A stretch of 64,000 nucleotides of DNA from Lepidostoma basale (GCA_022606425.2 JAHDVF020000016.1:5300501-5364500); one strand, 5' to 3'. Positions 21,253-33,868 are shown, numbered from the stretch's first letter. The notes: generated by a model from the sequence alone, not told the origin. Numbers and translations are program-made.

Positions 21253-22884
21253 GGTCGTCTGCTGATTTTTATTGCCCGAACAACACGTAAAAATAAATCA
21301 AGATCAAAGATTGGCGGGGATCTCGATATTGGGGAGGGAAGACCAGGTACATAAACGAACGGAGAAGTAGTATTGTAAGAGGAGGCTGAGAATGTAGCGC
21401 CGATAAGAATAAGAAGAACAACCCATGTTTGATGCCCGGAAACCGGTTAACAAATAAAAAAATAAATTGTGCTAGCAATTTTAATTAACCAACAAAGTCT
21501 TTCCAGAAACACACATGTCGTACGAATTTTATTTTTATAACTATGATAAGCCTCGACTATAAATGTCAAATGTATGTGGGAAAATGTGTACGTTATCAGT
21601 TGATGAGTATTTATCAGCGAATAAACATAACGTTAATAAATAAAAATAATCATCATAACATTATTGTGGCTATTGTAATAAAAAATACTTCTCTTAATAT
21701 GTAATTCGATGAATTTAAAATATTAATATGTCAAATATATGCGGAGATTGTCAGAGAGGGTAGAAGTATTTTCTCTTGGTATATCTACGTCTCTCGATAT
21801 TTAACTACATTGAAGATGGAGTCTGCAACGATCTCGGAAACGTCGGTCTAAGAGGATACTAACAGACACTGATATAATTAAGATCCCTGAGAACACAATT
21901 TTAATATATCAACTGACTGAAATTACAACAGAAACGTTAGTTTTTAAGCGAAAAAAACCCTTTAAACGTATGTTTTATTTTTATGTTGAGAATTTTCAAA
22001 TTAAACTATATCAAAGAAATGTCAAAGAAATATATCAAAGAAATATCAAAGAAATATCAAAGAAATGTTTTTTTTTTTCTTCAAAATATGAATATACGGA
22101 TAAGCGGTAAATAAACGACGATGGTAGAAAGTATTTTACCAATTAATGGAGTGCCTTTGGAGCAGATGCAATGCGGATAGTCGAGAAAAGCCTGGATTTG
22201 AAGTGTGGAAGTCACGTAAATTTCACTCCGGTAGTTTCATAAATCCAAACTTAGACATGGAACTAGATGACGTGGTTGTTACAGCCATTTTATATACGAG
22301 TATATTCAAAGTTTCAATCCTTGGTTTGTAGCAAAGTTTATAAACATCTTTGCTGGTTCTTGGAATACCACTTGGGTCTTTTTAATGTACAATTACAATT
22401 AATTATATAATTGAAACAGTCCGTTGCGTTTTAGTACAAGTGTTACATTAAGCAAAGAAATAATATTAATTCCAGAAGGGTCCCACACTAACCATGTGCC
22501 GGTTGTGGCTGGTTGAAGGGAGGAGGGGGTGGGGAGATGGGGAGATAGGGGGGAGGATCGGAAGGACTGTAAACTTTTATTTTATGCGCGAAGTTGTTGC
22601 AGCGAGCGCGCATAATATTAACATAAGCGCGAAGCAAAAGAGACTTATTAGGGGTTTTATGACGTTGTAAGCAAATTTATAATATCGCCTTTTTCACTGC
22701 GGTAGATTTTGTAATATAATTTGTGTGCCTATACACGATGCCCGGAAAACAGCTGTACTAAAATACAGCTGATAACAATTGATTTTTAAATATTGGATTA
22801 GGGGTAAATATAGGCTATGTACTCGTATGTGATCCAGGGTACCTTTCTTACTTTTATTCGTATAATAAACTATCTGTATAGCTT
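21253..22884. other. Unassigned stretch
   Basis: AT-rich with a short (ATCAAAGAA)n run at 22012-22065 and a G-rich patch at about 22500-22570. No recognised gene; no repeat copy recognised. Confidence 0.4.
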
Positions 22885-23620
22885 TCGTTGCTCTTGAGCG
22901 GTCAGTCAGAGAAGTGGGACTGCGCATTAATGAGGACAAAACGAAATACACGCCTGTTCCAATGGTGCCTAGTAACAATCAACACACTGATATCAGCATA
23001 AATAACTTCAAATTTGAGACGGTGGAACAGTTCACGTACCTAGGCTCCTAAGTCAACAAAATAAATTATGTCATTGAAGATATTGGAAAAAGGATATTCA
23101 CAGCAAACAGCTGCTACTTTGGCATAAGCACCTAAAGTCGCGTTTACTGTCCAGAAAGACAAAAAACACACTGTATAAAACGCTGATTAGACCAGTTCTA
23201 ACATATGCCTCGGAGACTTGGACACTCATGAAATAAAGATGAACTGCTTCGAAAGGAAGATCCTTCGCAGAATCTTCGGACCCATTAAGGATGATCAGAC
23301 GTGTAGAAGGAGATACAACACAGAGCTCTACAATCTATACCAGGACGTCAGCGTGGTCAAGTTTATAAAGATTAACAGACTGCGCTGGCAAGGGCACTTG
23401 CACCACGTGAGGGATCTGTAGCTAGCCAAAAGAGTGTTGTATGAAAATCCGGTAGGGCGAAGAAGCGTCGGCAGGCCGAGACTGCGATGGTTTGATGGTG
23501 CCAGACTGTCGGATCCTGGAGCAGCAAGACTGGGAGGTGGCGGCCAAAGACAGGACGGGATGGAAAAAATTTTTGGAGGAGGCTAAGATCCACCGAGGGT
23601 TGTAGCGCCGGAGAAGAAGA
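22885..23620 (+). mobile_element. LINE-G copy, RT thumb to 3' end
   Basis: Plus strand with frame changes: LRINEDKTKYTPVP, FKFETVEQFTYLGS, KTLYKTLIRPVLTYASETWT, then FERKILRRIFGPIKD (frame 23218-23421) and RLRWQGHLHHV. It ends CCACCGAGGGTTGTAGCGC plus GGAGAAGAAGAA. Known arrangement of an RTE-like RT thumb and C-terminus. Stops interrupt each block. Confidence 0.8.
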
Positions 23621-24490
23621 ATCAACTATCCATCAGCGCATCCATTTAATAATATTAGAGTAAAAATGATCATTCGTTTAATAAAGTTAACTGTGTTCAA
23701 ATTTTAAACGTTAAGAATAAAAGCGTAAGATCAAAACAACATAAAAAAAATTTAAACTTAAAAAGCCGATAAAAACAAACACTAGACATGAAGTCTAATC
23801 AATGAAATGAATCCGTTGCAGTACAACCCTAATTAAATAAAAAGTAACCCTTACCTCCAGATAAAACCTCCCCAACCACCCCTATCATTTATTATTACAT
23901 GTGATATTACAGTGGTAACGTTTTTAACTAGTTTTATTTTTTAAATTGTAAAACTTAAGAAAAATGTGTTTAATCAGAAATATGTTTGTAAAAAGTTCAA
24001 AAAAGTGTTTACAAAATTATTTTTTCAAAAGTTATTCACATGTGAATCCACTACACAAAGTGATGCCCAATATATTATAGAATAAATAATTTAAAACTGT
24101 TTTTAATGAACGAAGAAGTTTTAGAATACCGTGTAAACCGTGTGTATACATGTGCATATTTCATAAGGGCATTAAATGCCTCAGCGCTGTCAGCAATGTA
24201 AAGTCAGTACGTTGGTTTTTCAAGATAAACGAGTATGCGCGGTTATTTTCAGAGGATTTTAGAATACACCGCTTTAAAACAAGTTTGTACGAAAAAATAT
24301 TCTAAATCGATTTAATAAAGGCAGTAAACAAAATGTATTACTCGTAGGAAATAAAACGGCTTAACGAATAAATATTGTACTTCTTCTTAACACTAACAGT
24401 CAACAGATGAAAATAAAAATAAACCTTTAACAAAACAGCCATTGATTCATTATGAAATTATATAACTATTACAACACTTTTTATTTTCAC
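23621..24490. other. Unassigned AT-rich stretch
   Basis: No gene, RNA or repeat family recognised. Confidence 0.45.
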
Positions 24491-24496
24491 TGAACT

Positions 24497-24530
24497 CAAC
24501 ATGTTTCGGTTACAGGTAACCTTTATCAGT
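24497..24530 (-). ncRNA. Hammerhead-like core, ATGT type
   Basis: In reverse: box CTGATAA (24529-24523), extra A, stem II GGTTAC-CT-GTAACC (six perfect pairs), GAAA, palindrome ACATGT, then U as the cleavage-type base. G8 of the box is A. Stem I pairing is not convincing. Confidence 0.45.
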
Positions 24531-24690
24531 GTATACAATTTTAACAATCAAATAAAACAGTGCGGTCACTTATATACTAAATGGAGATCGAGTTATGCAT
24601 AAAAGTGGAAGGGGTATAATTAGGATTGAGGAGAAGGGAGATGTAACGGGAATATATCGAGTGGAAGGGGTATAATTAGGATAAATTATA

Positions 24691-25130
24691 ACCATCAAGC
24701 CGTCTCCCCGAAGGGGTAGGCAGAAAGAATGGAGTGCCACACTTTTCTTTCCCGACATATTTTTTCTCACTTCCTTAACATTCATATATCGTGTCATGCA
24801 CGCGCGTCGATTTCTCTGACTCCTCACGTGAACGACATTCAATATTTGATTTATTTGATCGTGCCACGTTTCCCTCGGTCTTCCTCTACTTCTGGTCCCA
24901 TTTACATCGTTAACATATAATTTTTTTACCATTCTTTCGTTATTCATTCTTTTCCATATGTCCAAAACATCTTAATGATCCATTCATTTTTTTTTATAAC
25001 ACCGTAATTCACACCGCATTCACTTCTTATATTTTCATTCGACACTCTATCATACACAGAGTATCCACACATTCGTTTAAGAGATCTCATTTCTATTGCA
25101 TTTATTCTACTTTCATCTTTCTATTCATGG
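24691..25130 (-). mobile_element. LINE-B copy
   Basis: Minus strand. The terminal CCATCAAGCCGTCTCCCCG is at the left, and homology extends through KKLYVNDVNGTRSRGRPRET (frame 24570-24965) and the region encoding NENIRSECG to about 25130. The (TTAG)n tail is missing. Confidence 0.82.
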
Positions 25131-26372
25131 TATAATACATGTAGTTTGATACATTTTAACCATTAAATTAAAAATAATATTAACATACAAACTTTTTTCT
25201 TGGTTTAAATATATGGTGCTAAGCTCTTAGACGTAATTAAGCCAATATTTAAAAATAACTTTAAGCTCAATTTTTGGAACCAATTGGAGAGGAAACCAAA
25301 ATCGGAAATGGGTTCCATTCACGAACGAGATTGATAAATATCGGGATTGCAGACATAACTCAGTCTCGGGGAAATTATTGTAAAAGGAAGTAAGAAGGCG
25401 GGAGAAGTGGGTGCTCGAGGCGTGATTGGAGGCCAGAGACAAGGAATAATCACTGTCAATTTTGAACAAAGAAGAGCACGCTGTACACACAATCACGATA
25501 ATCTCTTTGGCGGAGATATTCCAAAAGAAAAGAAAAATACATTAAATTCTTAAAGAATAACGGAACTTTCAAGAATTGTTTATGGTATTTACGCAATGAT
25601 TAATCTGTTAGTACATTAGCAGTTTTCAGGTATTCATTTTGATAAATCCAAAGCGTACTTAAAATCCATAATACAAAATACTTATTTAATAAAAATTACA
25701 TTAAACTTTTAGAAGAGGCGTTTTCATTAATATTTTTAATTAATATGGAGTTTTACATCATGGTTCATCAGAAACAATGAAAACAATTAATACGTCAGCT
25801 TTTTCATCTTGAAATATTTTGAAGAGAATAAATCTTCAATAAGAGAAGGATTTGAAGTTTATAAATTAATAGAGTGCGAATTAATGAAAAATTAATAGTT
25901 CAAAAGCAAATTCTTAGATTTTTAAAACAACAAAATACACTTAATGTATTGTAATATATTAAATTTCATAAAAAAAAACGGCACCATTAACAAAGTTTGG
26001 CGATTAATTACTGCCTGTGTGTGTTGACGATATTTCAATTATTATTTCATTGATTTGATTTGATAAAACATATTTTTTTGGAGCTTTATAAACTGATTCA
26101 TATATAATATATATATAAAAATAGCATCGATATTAAGAGGGAACTATCACATCGTGTGCATAATCAGAATACGACACAGGGATAAACCGTTATAGGGTAT
26201 CGATAGGAACCAACTACAAAATGATTAGTCACTACTTTTGACACAACGCATTTTTTGTACATTGTTCAAATTCGTCTTTATATTTATAAGTATATACTTT
26301 TCTTTCCACTGTTTCATAATCATATTGCAAAATTTAAATATACAAAAAAAAAAAAAATTTCACTTCGTGAGA
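25131..26372. other. AT-rich stretch with a foldback-family fragment
   Basis: At 25690-25800 the stretch AAACTTTTAGAAGAGGCGTT then TATGGAGTTTTACATCATGG matches the flank of the family at 11535-11745, without its core. No gene otherwise. Confidence 0.45.
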
Positions 26373-26380
26373 TCAAAACG

Positions 26381-26672
26381 CCGACAGCAAACAAAGGTGA
26401 ATGAGGTGGCTCTGAGGATAGGTGGGCAGAAGTGGTGGTTCTTTTTTTTTTTAATTTGTCGCAGAACCAACAGCCGATGGGGAAGACGGGTTCTGGAGTG
26501 GAGACCGCGCACAAGATTCCGTAGAGTTGTACAAACCCCCGACCGCTGGATTGAAAGATTGCTGGACGTGAATGGGTGATCGTGGCAATGGATATGAGGC
26601 AGTGGGGTGCTTTGGGAGAGGCCTACGTTCAGCAATGGGCGACATACAGCTGATAAGAAAATGAAGAAGAGT
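26381..26672 (+). mobile_element. LINE-F copy with 8-bp TSD
   Basis: TCAAAACG at 26373-26380 is repeated at 26673-26680. The insert encodes QQTKVNEVALRIGGQKWW, an expanded T-run, then ICRRTNSRWGRRVLEWRPRT, matching LINE-F at 58708-59034. It ends GCTGATAAGAAAATGAAGAA. RTE-like. Confidence 0.8.
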
Positions 26673-26680
26673 TCAAAACG

Positions 26681-27234
26681 TAGCGTTGCTGCGATCGAAA
26701 TGAAATAAAACAAAAATGTATATCTTATAAAAAATAGTCACGTTCAAATGTTAGTCTAAATTTGTAATACAACACATTTTACAGTCTGCTAGCATCACGA
26801 AGCACCCGCATACAAAGTGTGAATAAAAATACTCACCAACACAAAATGGAAAGAATTGTAGGGGAAAAATTCCCATAATTCAGATCGTATCAGAGAAAAA
26901 CATGATACGTATTATTATTTATTTTCTTTTAACATTCTCCTCAAGGGGGTTAGGTGTATTCGCATGTTGGTACCATTTCACAAAGCGAATTCGGGTTTAT
27001 TGGGCGCGATCCAACGAAAGACGATTCCACGGGCGAACACGAAGATGTATTGGAGATAAAGTGCATCAATCATCCCTCTCCCTGATCCTGGCCGGTGTAA
27101 TCCTGCGTATTCAACGGGAACAGTGGATGTGCTGTGCTGGTTCGATAGTAATAACCCCTTCAACGTAGGTGTATTGCTATTTTCTTGACGCTAAATACTC
27201 ATAGATTGAAAATTGAAGACGTCAAAAATATAAC
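26681..27234. other. Unassigned stretch
   Basis: No gene or repeat family recognised. A moderately GC-rich patch at about 26985-27165. Confidence 0.4.
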
Positions 27235-28070
27235 TAACTAACTAACCATCACTCCGTCTCGCCGAAAGGGTAGGCAGAAAGAATAGACTGCCACTCTTTT
27301 CTTTTCTGGCATACTTCTCTCGCTTCCTCAACATTTATACATCGTGTCATGCACGATTTCTTGATTTCACCATTTCTCGATTCGTCGATTTCTCCGACTC
27401 CTCGTGTGGCCGACATTCAATATTTGATGGTGCCCCATTGTCCCCATTGCCTTCCTATATTTATAGTTCCATTTACATGAAAACGAAAACGGCCCTTCAC
27501 AATGGAGTTCTGGTCAGAACCCTTATGTATGGAAACGAAACATGGAACTGGCAGAAGAAGGACGAAAGCAGAATAAATGCGGTAGAGATGAGGTCCTTAA
27601 GACGTTTGTATGGTAGAACGATATACGACAGAATCTCAAATGCTGATAAGAAAGAAATGTAGAGCGGAAGAAGGTATTATGAATAAAATTATGAAAGAAT
27701 CGCTGCGTTGGTTCGGACATATATAGCGCATGGATGGAGAAAGAATTGTTAAGAAAGTATACGTTAATGATGTAAATGAAGTAGGGAAACGAGGTAGACC
27801 GAAGAAATATGGCATGACCAGATTAATCAAATTTTAATGGTTGGTCATGTTAGAAGTCGGAAGGATCGACGTGCGTGTATGACACGTCGTATGAATGCGG
27901 ACAAAGCTAGAGAGGTGTGTCAGGAAAGTGTAGTGTGGCGGCCTATTCTCTCTGTCTACTCCTGCGGGGAAACGGCGTGATGGTTTGTTTGTTTATTCCA
28001 TTTACATCTTACACATATATTTTTTTACTATTCTTTCTTCATTCATTCCATGTGTCTATCCAACATAATG
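27235..28070 (-). mobile_element. LINE-B copy, target of a nested LINE-B
   Basis: Minus-strand 3' end at the left: TAACTAACTAACTAACCATC tail, then CTCGCCGAAAGGGTAGGCAG. Homology runs to 27478, is broken by the insertion at 27479-27995, and resumes at 28008 with CTTACACATATAT...ATTCATTCCATGTGTC. Low-complexity expansions (ATTTCTTGATTTCACC) occur inside. Confidence 0.8.
27479..27995 (+). mobile_element. LINE-B copy nested in LINE-B, 12-bp TSD
   Basis: TTCCATTTACAT at 27467-27478 recurs at 27996-28007. The 517-bp insert starts at GAAAACGAAAACGGCCC and encodes TALHNGVLVRTLMYGNETWN and INAVEMRSLRRLYGRTIYD (frame 27438-27662), then frameshifted ERIVKKVYVNDVN. It ends GGAAACGGCGTGATGG plus a (GTTT)n tail. 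Opposite orientation to its host copy. Confidence 0.9.
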
Positions 28071-28097
28071 ATTTTTAATATTTAATATCTCTCCCCA

Positions 28098-28580
28098 ATG
28101 AGGTTGAAGGATATCCCTATTAATTTAAAAAGGAAAACCTACGAAGCGTGCATCTTGCTTGTGATGACGTATGGTTTGGAAGCAATGTCCCTGACCATAA
28201 ATACTGTCCACAAATTGAAATCCGCGCAACGATCCATGGAGCGGCAAATGTTGGGCATAAGTCTGAGTGATAGAATTACAAATACAGAAATCAGACGCCG
28301 AACAAAAGTCGCCGATATCATGGATCGGATCGCAAAATTGAAATGGTAATGGGCAGGACACGTAGCCAGACAGCCAAGTTCAAGATGGACTCCCGAAGTC
28401 TTAAAGTGGAGGCCATGGGAAAACAAAAGGGGTGTCGGTCGGCCACAGAAGAGATGGGCCAACTATATTGTTGTGATCGCCGGGAAAAAATGGATTGAAG
28501 CGGCACAGGATAGAAAAAATGGAGACAGATGGAAGAGGCCTACATCCAGCAGTGGAGGGAAGGCTAGGAAGAAGAAGAAG
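28098..28580 (+). mobile_element. LINE-E copy with 13-bp TSD
   Basis: ATATCTCTCCCCA at 28085-28097 is repeated at 28581-28593. The insert encodes MRLKDIPINLKRKTYEACIL, MTYGLEAMSL, MERQMLGISLSDRITNTEIR, RRTKVADIMDRIAKLKW (stop), then WAGHVARQ and AQDRKNGDRW in a shifted frame, then an (AAG)n tail. A typical RTE-like C-terminus. It lies 3' of the LINE-B nest. Confidence 0.92.
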
Positions 28581-28593
28581 ATATCTCTCCCCA

Positions 28594-29525
28594 TGTCATA
28601 TTATTATTATTACTCTCATTTGGCACGAATAACCAGACGAAACGACTTAGTTACAACGGGGTAAGTTAATGTTTTTTTTTAATTTTAAATGATTTAAGCC
28701 ACAAAATTCAAGGCAGGAAGAAGGTATGTCGCCGACAAAGGGTTAAGCCACCGGGCGAACGCGTTTATGGGCTATTAGCCCCAATAGAGAAAGGCTTAAC
28801 GCTTAGGAGTCGTAAGAAAAAAGGTTAATTTACAAGAAAAGTAGTTAGAGAATTACGCTAATGTGAAGACATGTATTAAAACACTACACTGACTAGTGCG
28901 AGTTGTTCAGGACGTGGAAACTGAAACGACCTCAGAAATGACGATCAAAGAGGACACTACGAAACATGGACATATCTAAGAACTAAGGTATTTGTAAGTC
29001 GATGATCTAACCGTATGTGTTTTATTTTATTTGAAAATTATGCATAATAAAATGTATCTAAGTAACATTCATAAATATAAGTTCACATCAGTCCCGTATG
29101 GACAGGTACGGATCTAATAAGTCCAATAGCGAAACTGAAGCGGGCGCTGCTGCGTCCTATAACAGTTTCGGGTTTATGTCGAGTATATAAGCCCTAAATT
29201 CCAATAAATAAAGAATAATTATTAATAATAATAGACCTATCTTATTATTTATATTACCATAATTTATATTAAAATATTTTATTTCCGATGGAAAAACAAT
29301 AATCACTGAACAATTCAAATAAAATAAAATAAAACATAACAATCAAGAAATGACACTATAAAAAAGCTGAGAAAGTTCACACCACGTAAAAAGATACTAC
29401 GAAGAGAATAATGATGAATTATTATTGCAAAGGCATATCAGACGATGTTGCTTTTGGAAATGCGTATAATTTCATTAAATAATACTCCAAGACCCGCAAA
29501 CAATGAAGGATTTTTACTAAGTTTT
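28594..29525. other. Unassigned stretch
   Basis: GTCGCCGACAAAGGGTTAAG at about 28728-28747 resembles a piggyBac end of the CCCTTTGT type, but no partner end was found. The rest is AT-rich with no recognised gene. Confidence 0.4.
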
Positions 29526-30245
29526 AAAGGCGGGCCACACTGTGGTAAACAAGCTCTCCACAAGGGTGTCCATGGTGGGAGCTGTGGAGCCCGCGGTTGG
29601 TTTAGCGTCCAAACTTGGTTTAAAACAAACTCCACAGTAGACACTATTTTCGTATACGTCCGCACTCCATCGATGCACGGTGTTTCAGGGTGCGATATCA
29701 CGAGCTACTTTTGGTAAAAACCCAATGACATGGAAATGGCTAATTATAAGCGTTTAGGGAAGAGTATAAGTCATCCAGTTCACACAATAAATTTGAGGCC
29801 GATTTGTTGAAATTTCAACCCCTAAATTACCTACCTAATTGCATGCAATAACAAAACCGGTTCAGTCGTATTGTTTCGCCGCTAACCGATTGATATATAC
29901 CTATGAATTCAAAATTTCAAAATTAAAAAAATACTTCTATTTCTATCTTTATATTCAAGGTCGAGCTGCAAAGGGCCTTTCACGGTCTCATATTAAAAAA
30001 AAATCTTACGAAATACGCTATTCAAATACCTACTTTTTGTAAATACAGAGAGATAGACAGAAGTGTTTCTATCGTAGAAGTCAACAGACATATACATTTT
30101 ATAAGAATAAAATTTTCTAAATAATAATTTTACAGAATAATGAAAAGTAGCTCGTAAGATTTGAAACACCGTGCGACGCCGCTACGCAACTGACCTTGAC
30201 TGGTGGAATCCACAGCCAAACGTGTGGATCCACAAGCTACGTCAA
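29526..30245. repeat. GC-rich MITE-like repeat (second copy), interrupted
   Basis: Matches the copy at 2420-2700 on both sides of an insertion. Left: AAGCTCTCCACAAGGGTG, CACAGTAGACAC and CGTCCGCACTCCATCG. Right: CCGCTACGCAACTGACC, TTGACTGGTGGAAT and a CACGTTTGGCTG-like end. It lacks the internal duplication seen in the first copy. Confidence 0.7.
29676..30173. mobile_element. 498-bp TIR element inside the repeat
   Basis: Left end CACGGTGTTTCA, then CACGAGCTACTTTT. Right end reversed CACGGTGTTTCA, then TTACGAGCTACTTTT. These inverted termini (about 31 bp with a variable middle) interrupt the host repeat exactly. Flanks CGATG and CGACG may be a 5-bp duplication with one change. The AT-rich interior has no transposase frame. 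The CAC start is compatible with CACTA/Chapaev-like families, not proven. Confidence 0.7.
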
Positions 30246-31440
30246 ACGAATTTTGATTTACAACTGTTTTAAACCGTTGGTGGAGACCGATGTTTATCAC
30301 AGTGTATCACAATCCTTTTAACACAAGCGATCCAAATATACTTAAGTACGCATTTAAAAGGAAAAAAAATTATTATAATAAATTGTGCGCCTTTATCTGA
30401 ATATGTTCATATTTACTGTTGATTAAATGACATTTCACTATCAAAATAATTACTTAATTGTGTTACAATCTGGACAAAAACAAATGGCAGTGGTGACTCG
30501 AAATGGTACTTAAAATTAAAATACTTAATAATTATTATAGATCAACATTTAGTACATAAATACACTCGCGGTCCAAAAACACAAAGGTATTCCTGGCAGG
30601 AAGGGGAAATAATTAAGCCTTACACAACTTGAAGAAAAACCACGCATATAGATTTTTAAAGAGTTATAGGTACATATTTTATTAATAATAATATTATTTT
30701 AATTATTAGGTTATATATAAATTGAACGGTGAAATTAAAAATACAGTATAAGATCCAAATACTTCTTCAATATATAATTCCACAATATCAAATATTGTGT
30801 ACCCAGAAATATTTGGAATTAACATTTTAACTAGTGTGTAAGATATACGAAAATCCATAATCAAATTCCAATTAATTAGATGGAATTTCATAGTTAATAG
30901 ACACCTGTCTAATAACGCAGATTATCCAAGGTAAATATTTGGAGAATTCGTTGTGGCAAAAACTGAAAAATGACGTGTCGCCAATGCCTCGGGACAAAGC
31001 ATTTCTAGCCCCGGTTAAGTTGCTAAGTTTCCATCGCTTCAGGGCAACCCAAGTTCCGGAAGCTTTGAGGGCACACAGAGCGGGGAAATTCCACCCAAAA
31101 CTCTCCTCTCCTCACCGGGGGCGCATCTAAGATTTAGGAGCTAGCCCCGTAGATAGCGGCTCACCGTTAGAACAGAGTAATTACATCTTAAATTCAATGT
31201 GACAAATTAAATAATTAACAAATCAATTGTCACAAACAATATGACTTGTTTAAAAACTAACTACTTCTATCTCTTTACCATTTTTATTAGTGGGGTTGAC
31301 CTTTCAAGGGCGCCCTGTCTTGCATCAGATCTCCGTTGAGTCCACATTTCTTGAGAGTGGTCTCTTTAGATGACTCCCCTAGATGAAAGGTCTAACTACA
31401 TCTCCCTTGACTTTGACCATGGCGTGGGGGGGGGGGGAGA
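30246..31440. other. Unassigned stretch with GC island
   Basis: About 30950-31165 is GC-richer and apparently single copy. A 63-codon plus frame there (30939-31130) has no known domain. A G homopolymer of about 14 bases lies at 31427-31438. No gene supported. Confidence 0.4.
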
Positions 31441-31740
31441 CGTATTGAATATAGTTTTTTTATTTTATTTAATAACAATATATTTGTACAATACATAATA
31501 ATAAAATTTACAACTGTGGTACATAAGTTATAGTGACAAATAATAGTAGAGAAAACACAAGGTTTGTGGGAAAAATGAAGAATGCATTCGGTAGTGTTGT
31601 GTTGTTTTACTTCGAAGGTATTGTCGGAAGGTCGGTGATAACTTAGCGTGAAGGGGTTTTCAACGGAATAAGTATTTAAAGCTTTAATTAAGTTTTATTG
31701 GGTATGTTCGATTTTTAAAAAGTAATTTTGATTTTTAAGC

Positions 31741-31815
31741 AGGCTCTTGCACGGCCCAGTACCATTTGGTCCACGGCCCGGTACCGGGCCGCGGCCCAGG
31801 GGTTGGGGACCACTG
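31741..31815 (-). mobile_element. hAT-type terminus
   Basis: Reversed, the end reads CAGTGGTCCCCAACCCCTGG followed by GGCCGCGGCCCGGTACCGGG. A CAGnGGTCCCCAAC start followed by a GC-rich subterminal palindrome is typical of Charlie-like hAT elements. The terminus is at 31815; CCCTAAAC may be the 8-bp duplication. The other end was not located, so the extent into 31450-31740 is unknown. Confidence 0.6.
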
Positions 31816-33677
31816 CCCTAAACCATCACCCGACATGATAAGTCAGTGTGATTTACATTTGTATATAAAAAGAATAATAAATCAATATTAAAATTAATAA
31901 TCGAAATATTTAACATTCTGATAAATAAAATACAAAAAACATAAATAAATTTAATACAAAATTATTAAAAAACATCGTTTTATTTAATTATTATACAAAA
32001 TTATTGACACGATAAGATTCTGATTAAAAAAACTCAAGTTTCCATAGCATATGAACATACATTTCACGCGTTTAAAATGATTGCAAATATGATATTTGCA
32101 TTGTCGGAGAATAAAAACATAAAAAAGGAATTATAAGTGTTGTGTACAATATAAAATGTTTATGTTTATATAAAGAGATAATACTTAAAATAAAAAAGCA
32201 ATGAAACAAAAAAGATACGTATTATATAAAGTAGAATAAAGGTGTGTAAAAAAAACAAACAAGCATTGTTAAAAAAAAAAAAACAAGGCAATAAAATTTT
32301 ACCCAAATCCGTAAAACTTATACTTCCAAAATACAATCACGGTTACCCAAAGATATACCTGTTTCAGTTTTCCCTCTAGTTTCCCTTCGCCGTTTGTTTA
32401 TTGACCGTATTAAAAAGTTTGATTCGCGAATACTTTAATCCAACAAAAACACAAAATACCGCCGCGTATTTGTCAACAAAGTTTCCAAAACTTCCGCTTT
32501 CCAGAACACACGTCGGGAATAAATTTGCCTAGAAGAAGCCATTTCGTAAGTCAGATTTTATCCCGCGGTAATGTAATCTTGACCAAAACTCTCGAATGGC
32601 CACATTTAAAGTAAAACAAATTTAAATCCATGTACGAGTTTAGGTGAATTTCCGTCGAGAAAGCTCTGCAACAGTGGCGATTTATAGACTGTTCAAAAGG
32701 GTCGCGTAAGGCCGAGACACACAACAAGGTCAATAGGCAAACCTAACCCCTCAGCCATCAAGCTGTTTAAAACACATTCCAATTTTAAAATAACACTGAA
32801 GTGGACCAGCCTACTTTAAATAACTACATTTTCCCTACCTTCCAAAAGCGTTCAATCAATTACTATAAAATATATAAATAATAATAAACCATAAGAAAAA
32901 ATATACCGAAGATTTTTATTTATTTATTGAGACTCTCAGACGTGCGTGGTAATGTTCAATCATAACATAAGGAAACCTTTCAGCCAGGAGACAAGTTACC
33001 GCGGAGAACCTGGAGGACCATGAACCGAATCAATTAAATTCAAATGGAATCTTAGGCAAAGCTCTTGTTTGGTCTTATAAAAAGTAAAACAAATTTAGGT
33101 TAATGTACAAGTAAAAGTGAATTTCAGTCGAGATTGCTCTGCAACAGTGGTAATTTAGAGACTTCAAAATGTCAAGGCCATGTGTTCAATTCTATAAAAA
33201 AAAAATTTACTTTAATATTTTTATTTAAAAAATCAAAAAACATTACAGATATACATATTTGTATATAGAAATCATTTTATACTATAGAATAAGTATATAA
33301 ACAACATTAAGAGTACAATTATAACGCAATAACAATTATAAAGAAAGAAATAAAAATAAATCACAAGATAGATATTACATCATTAGGCAACTCTACCATC
33401 GCAAAATACGTCGACCTTCGAGGCGACCAGATGAATTATTTTTCTAAATGGAAATTACAAAGATATAGACAAATAAGTCGTTGATTTGGAAGAATGCATC
33501 GACCCAGGAACACAAGAACAAGTAAGACGCTAATGAGGCTGAATACTCTTCGATATTTGGTAGATCCAGGGACAACACCCTTAGATGGGGTATCCTTCAG
33601 TGCGGTACAATGCACCTGTGATCTGTGTGATTGGGCAATCCATGTGGCACATATCCTATTCGGACTGCTTTGGAAAC
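31816..33677. other. AT-rich unassigned stretch
   Basis: No gene recognised. A GC-richer, apparently unique patch spans about 32455-32760. A weak internal duplication, AATTTCCGTCGAGA near 32647 and AATTTCAGTCGAGA near 33120 followed by GCTCTGCAACAGTGG, links 32580-32700 and 33060-33170. Confidence 0.45.
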
Positions 33678-33868
33678 TTGTTGAATAGCTCTTTACATCA
33701 TTACACCGTGAGCCAAATTGATGTAAAGGGTATAGCTGTTGATATGTGATAGGTCGCTGATATATCGCCATTTTATTGTAACGTGAATTCTACACCAAAC
33801 CAATCGTCGGGAATCGAACGCGGGACCTTCGGTTTGGCAGTCATAGCTGTTGCCACTCTGCGATATTC
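33678..33868 (-). mobile_element. SINE-T copy
   Basis: Minus strand: B-box region CGCGTTCGATTCCC near 33820 (plus GGGAATCGAACGCG), body CACGTTACAATAAAATGGCG, and the 3' end with TTTACATCAATTTGGCTCA near 33712. The GACAGTGTGATTGTCAC hairpin of other copies is shortened. Head partly degraded. Confidence 0.75.

Noticed and set aside
26238..26579. 113-codon ORF as a gene
   Set aside because: Runs through a poly-A/T tract and then into the LINE-F fragment; the first half has no homology.
28720..28750. Further piggyBac end (CAAAGGGTTAA)
   Set aside because: Only about eight bases match and no partner TTAA end was found.
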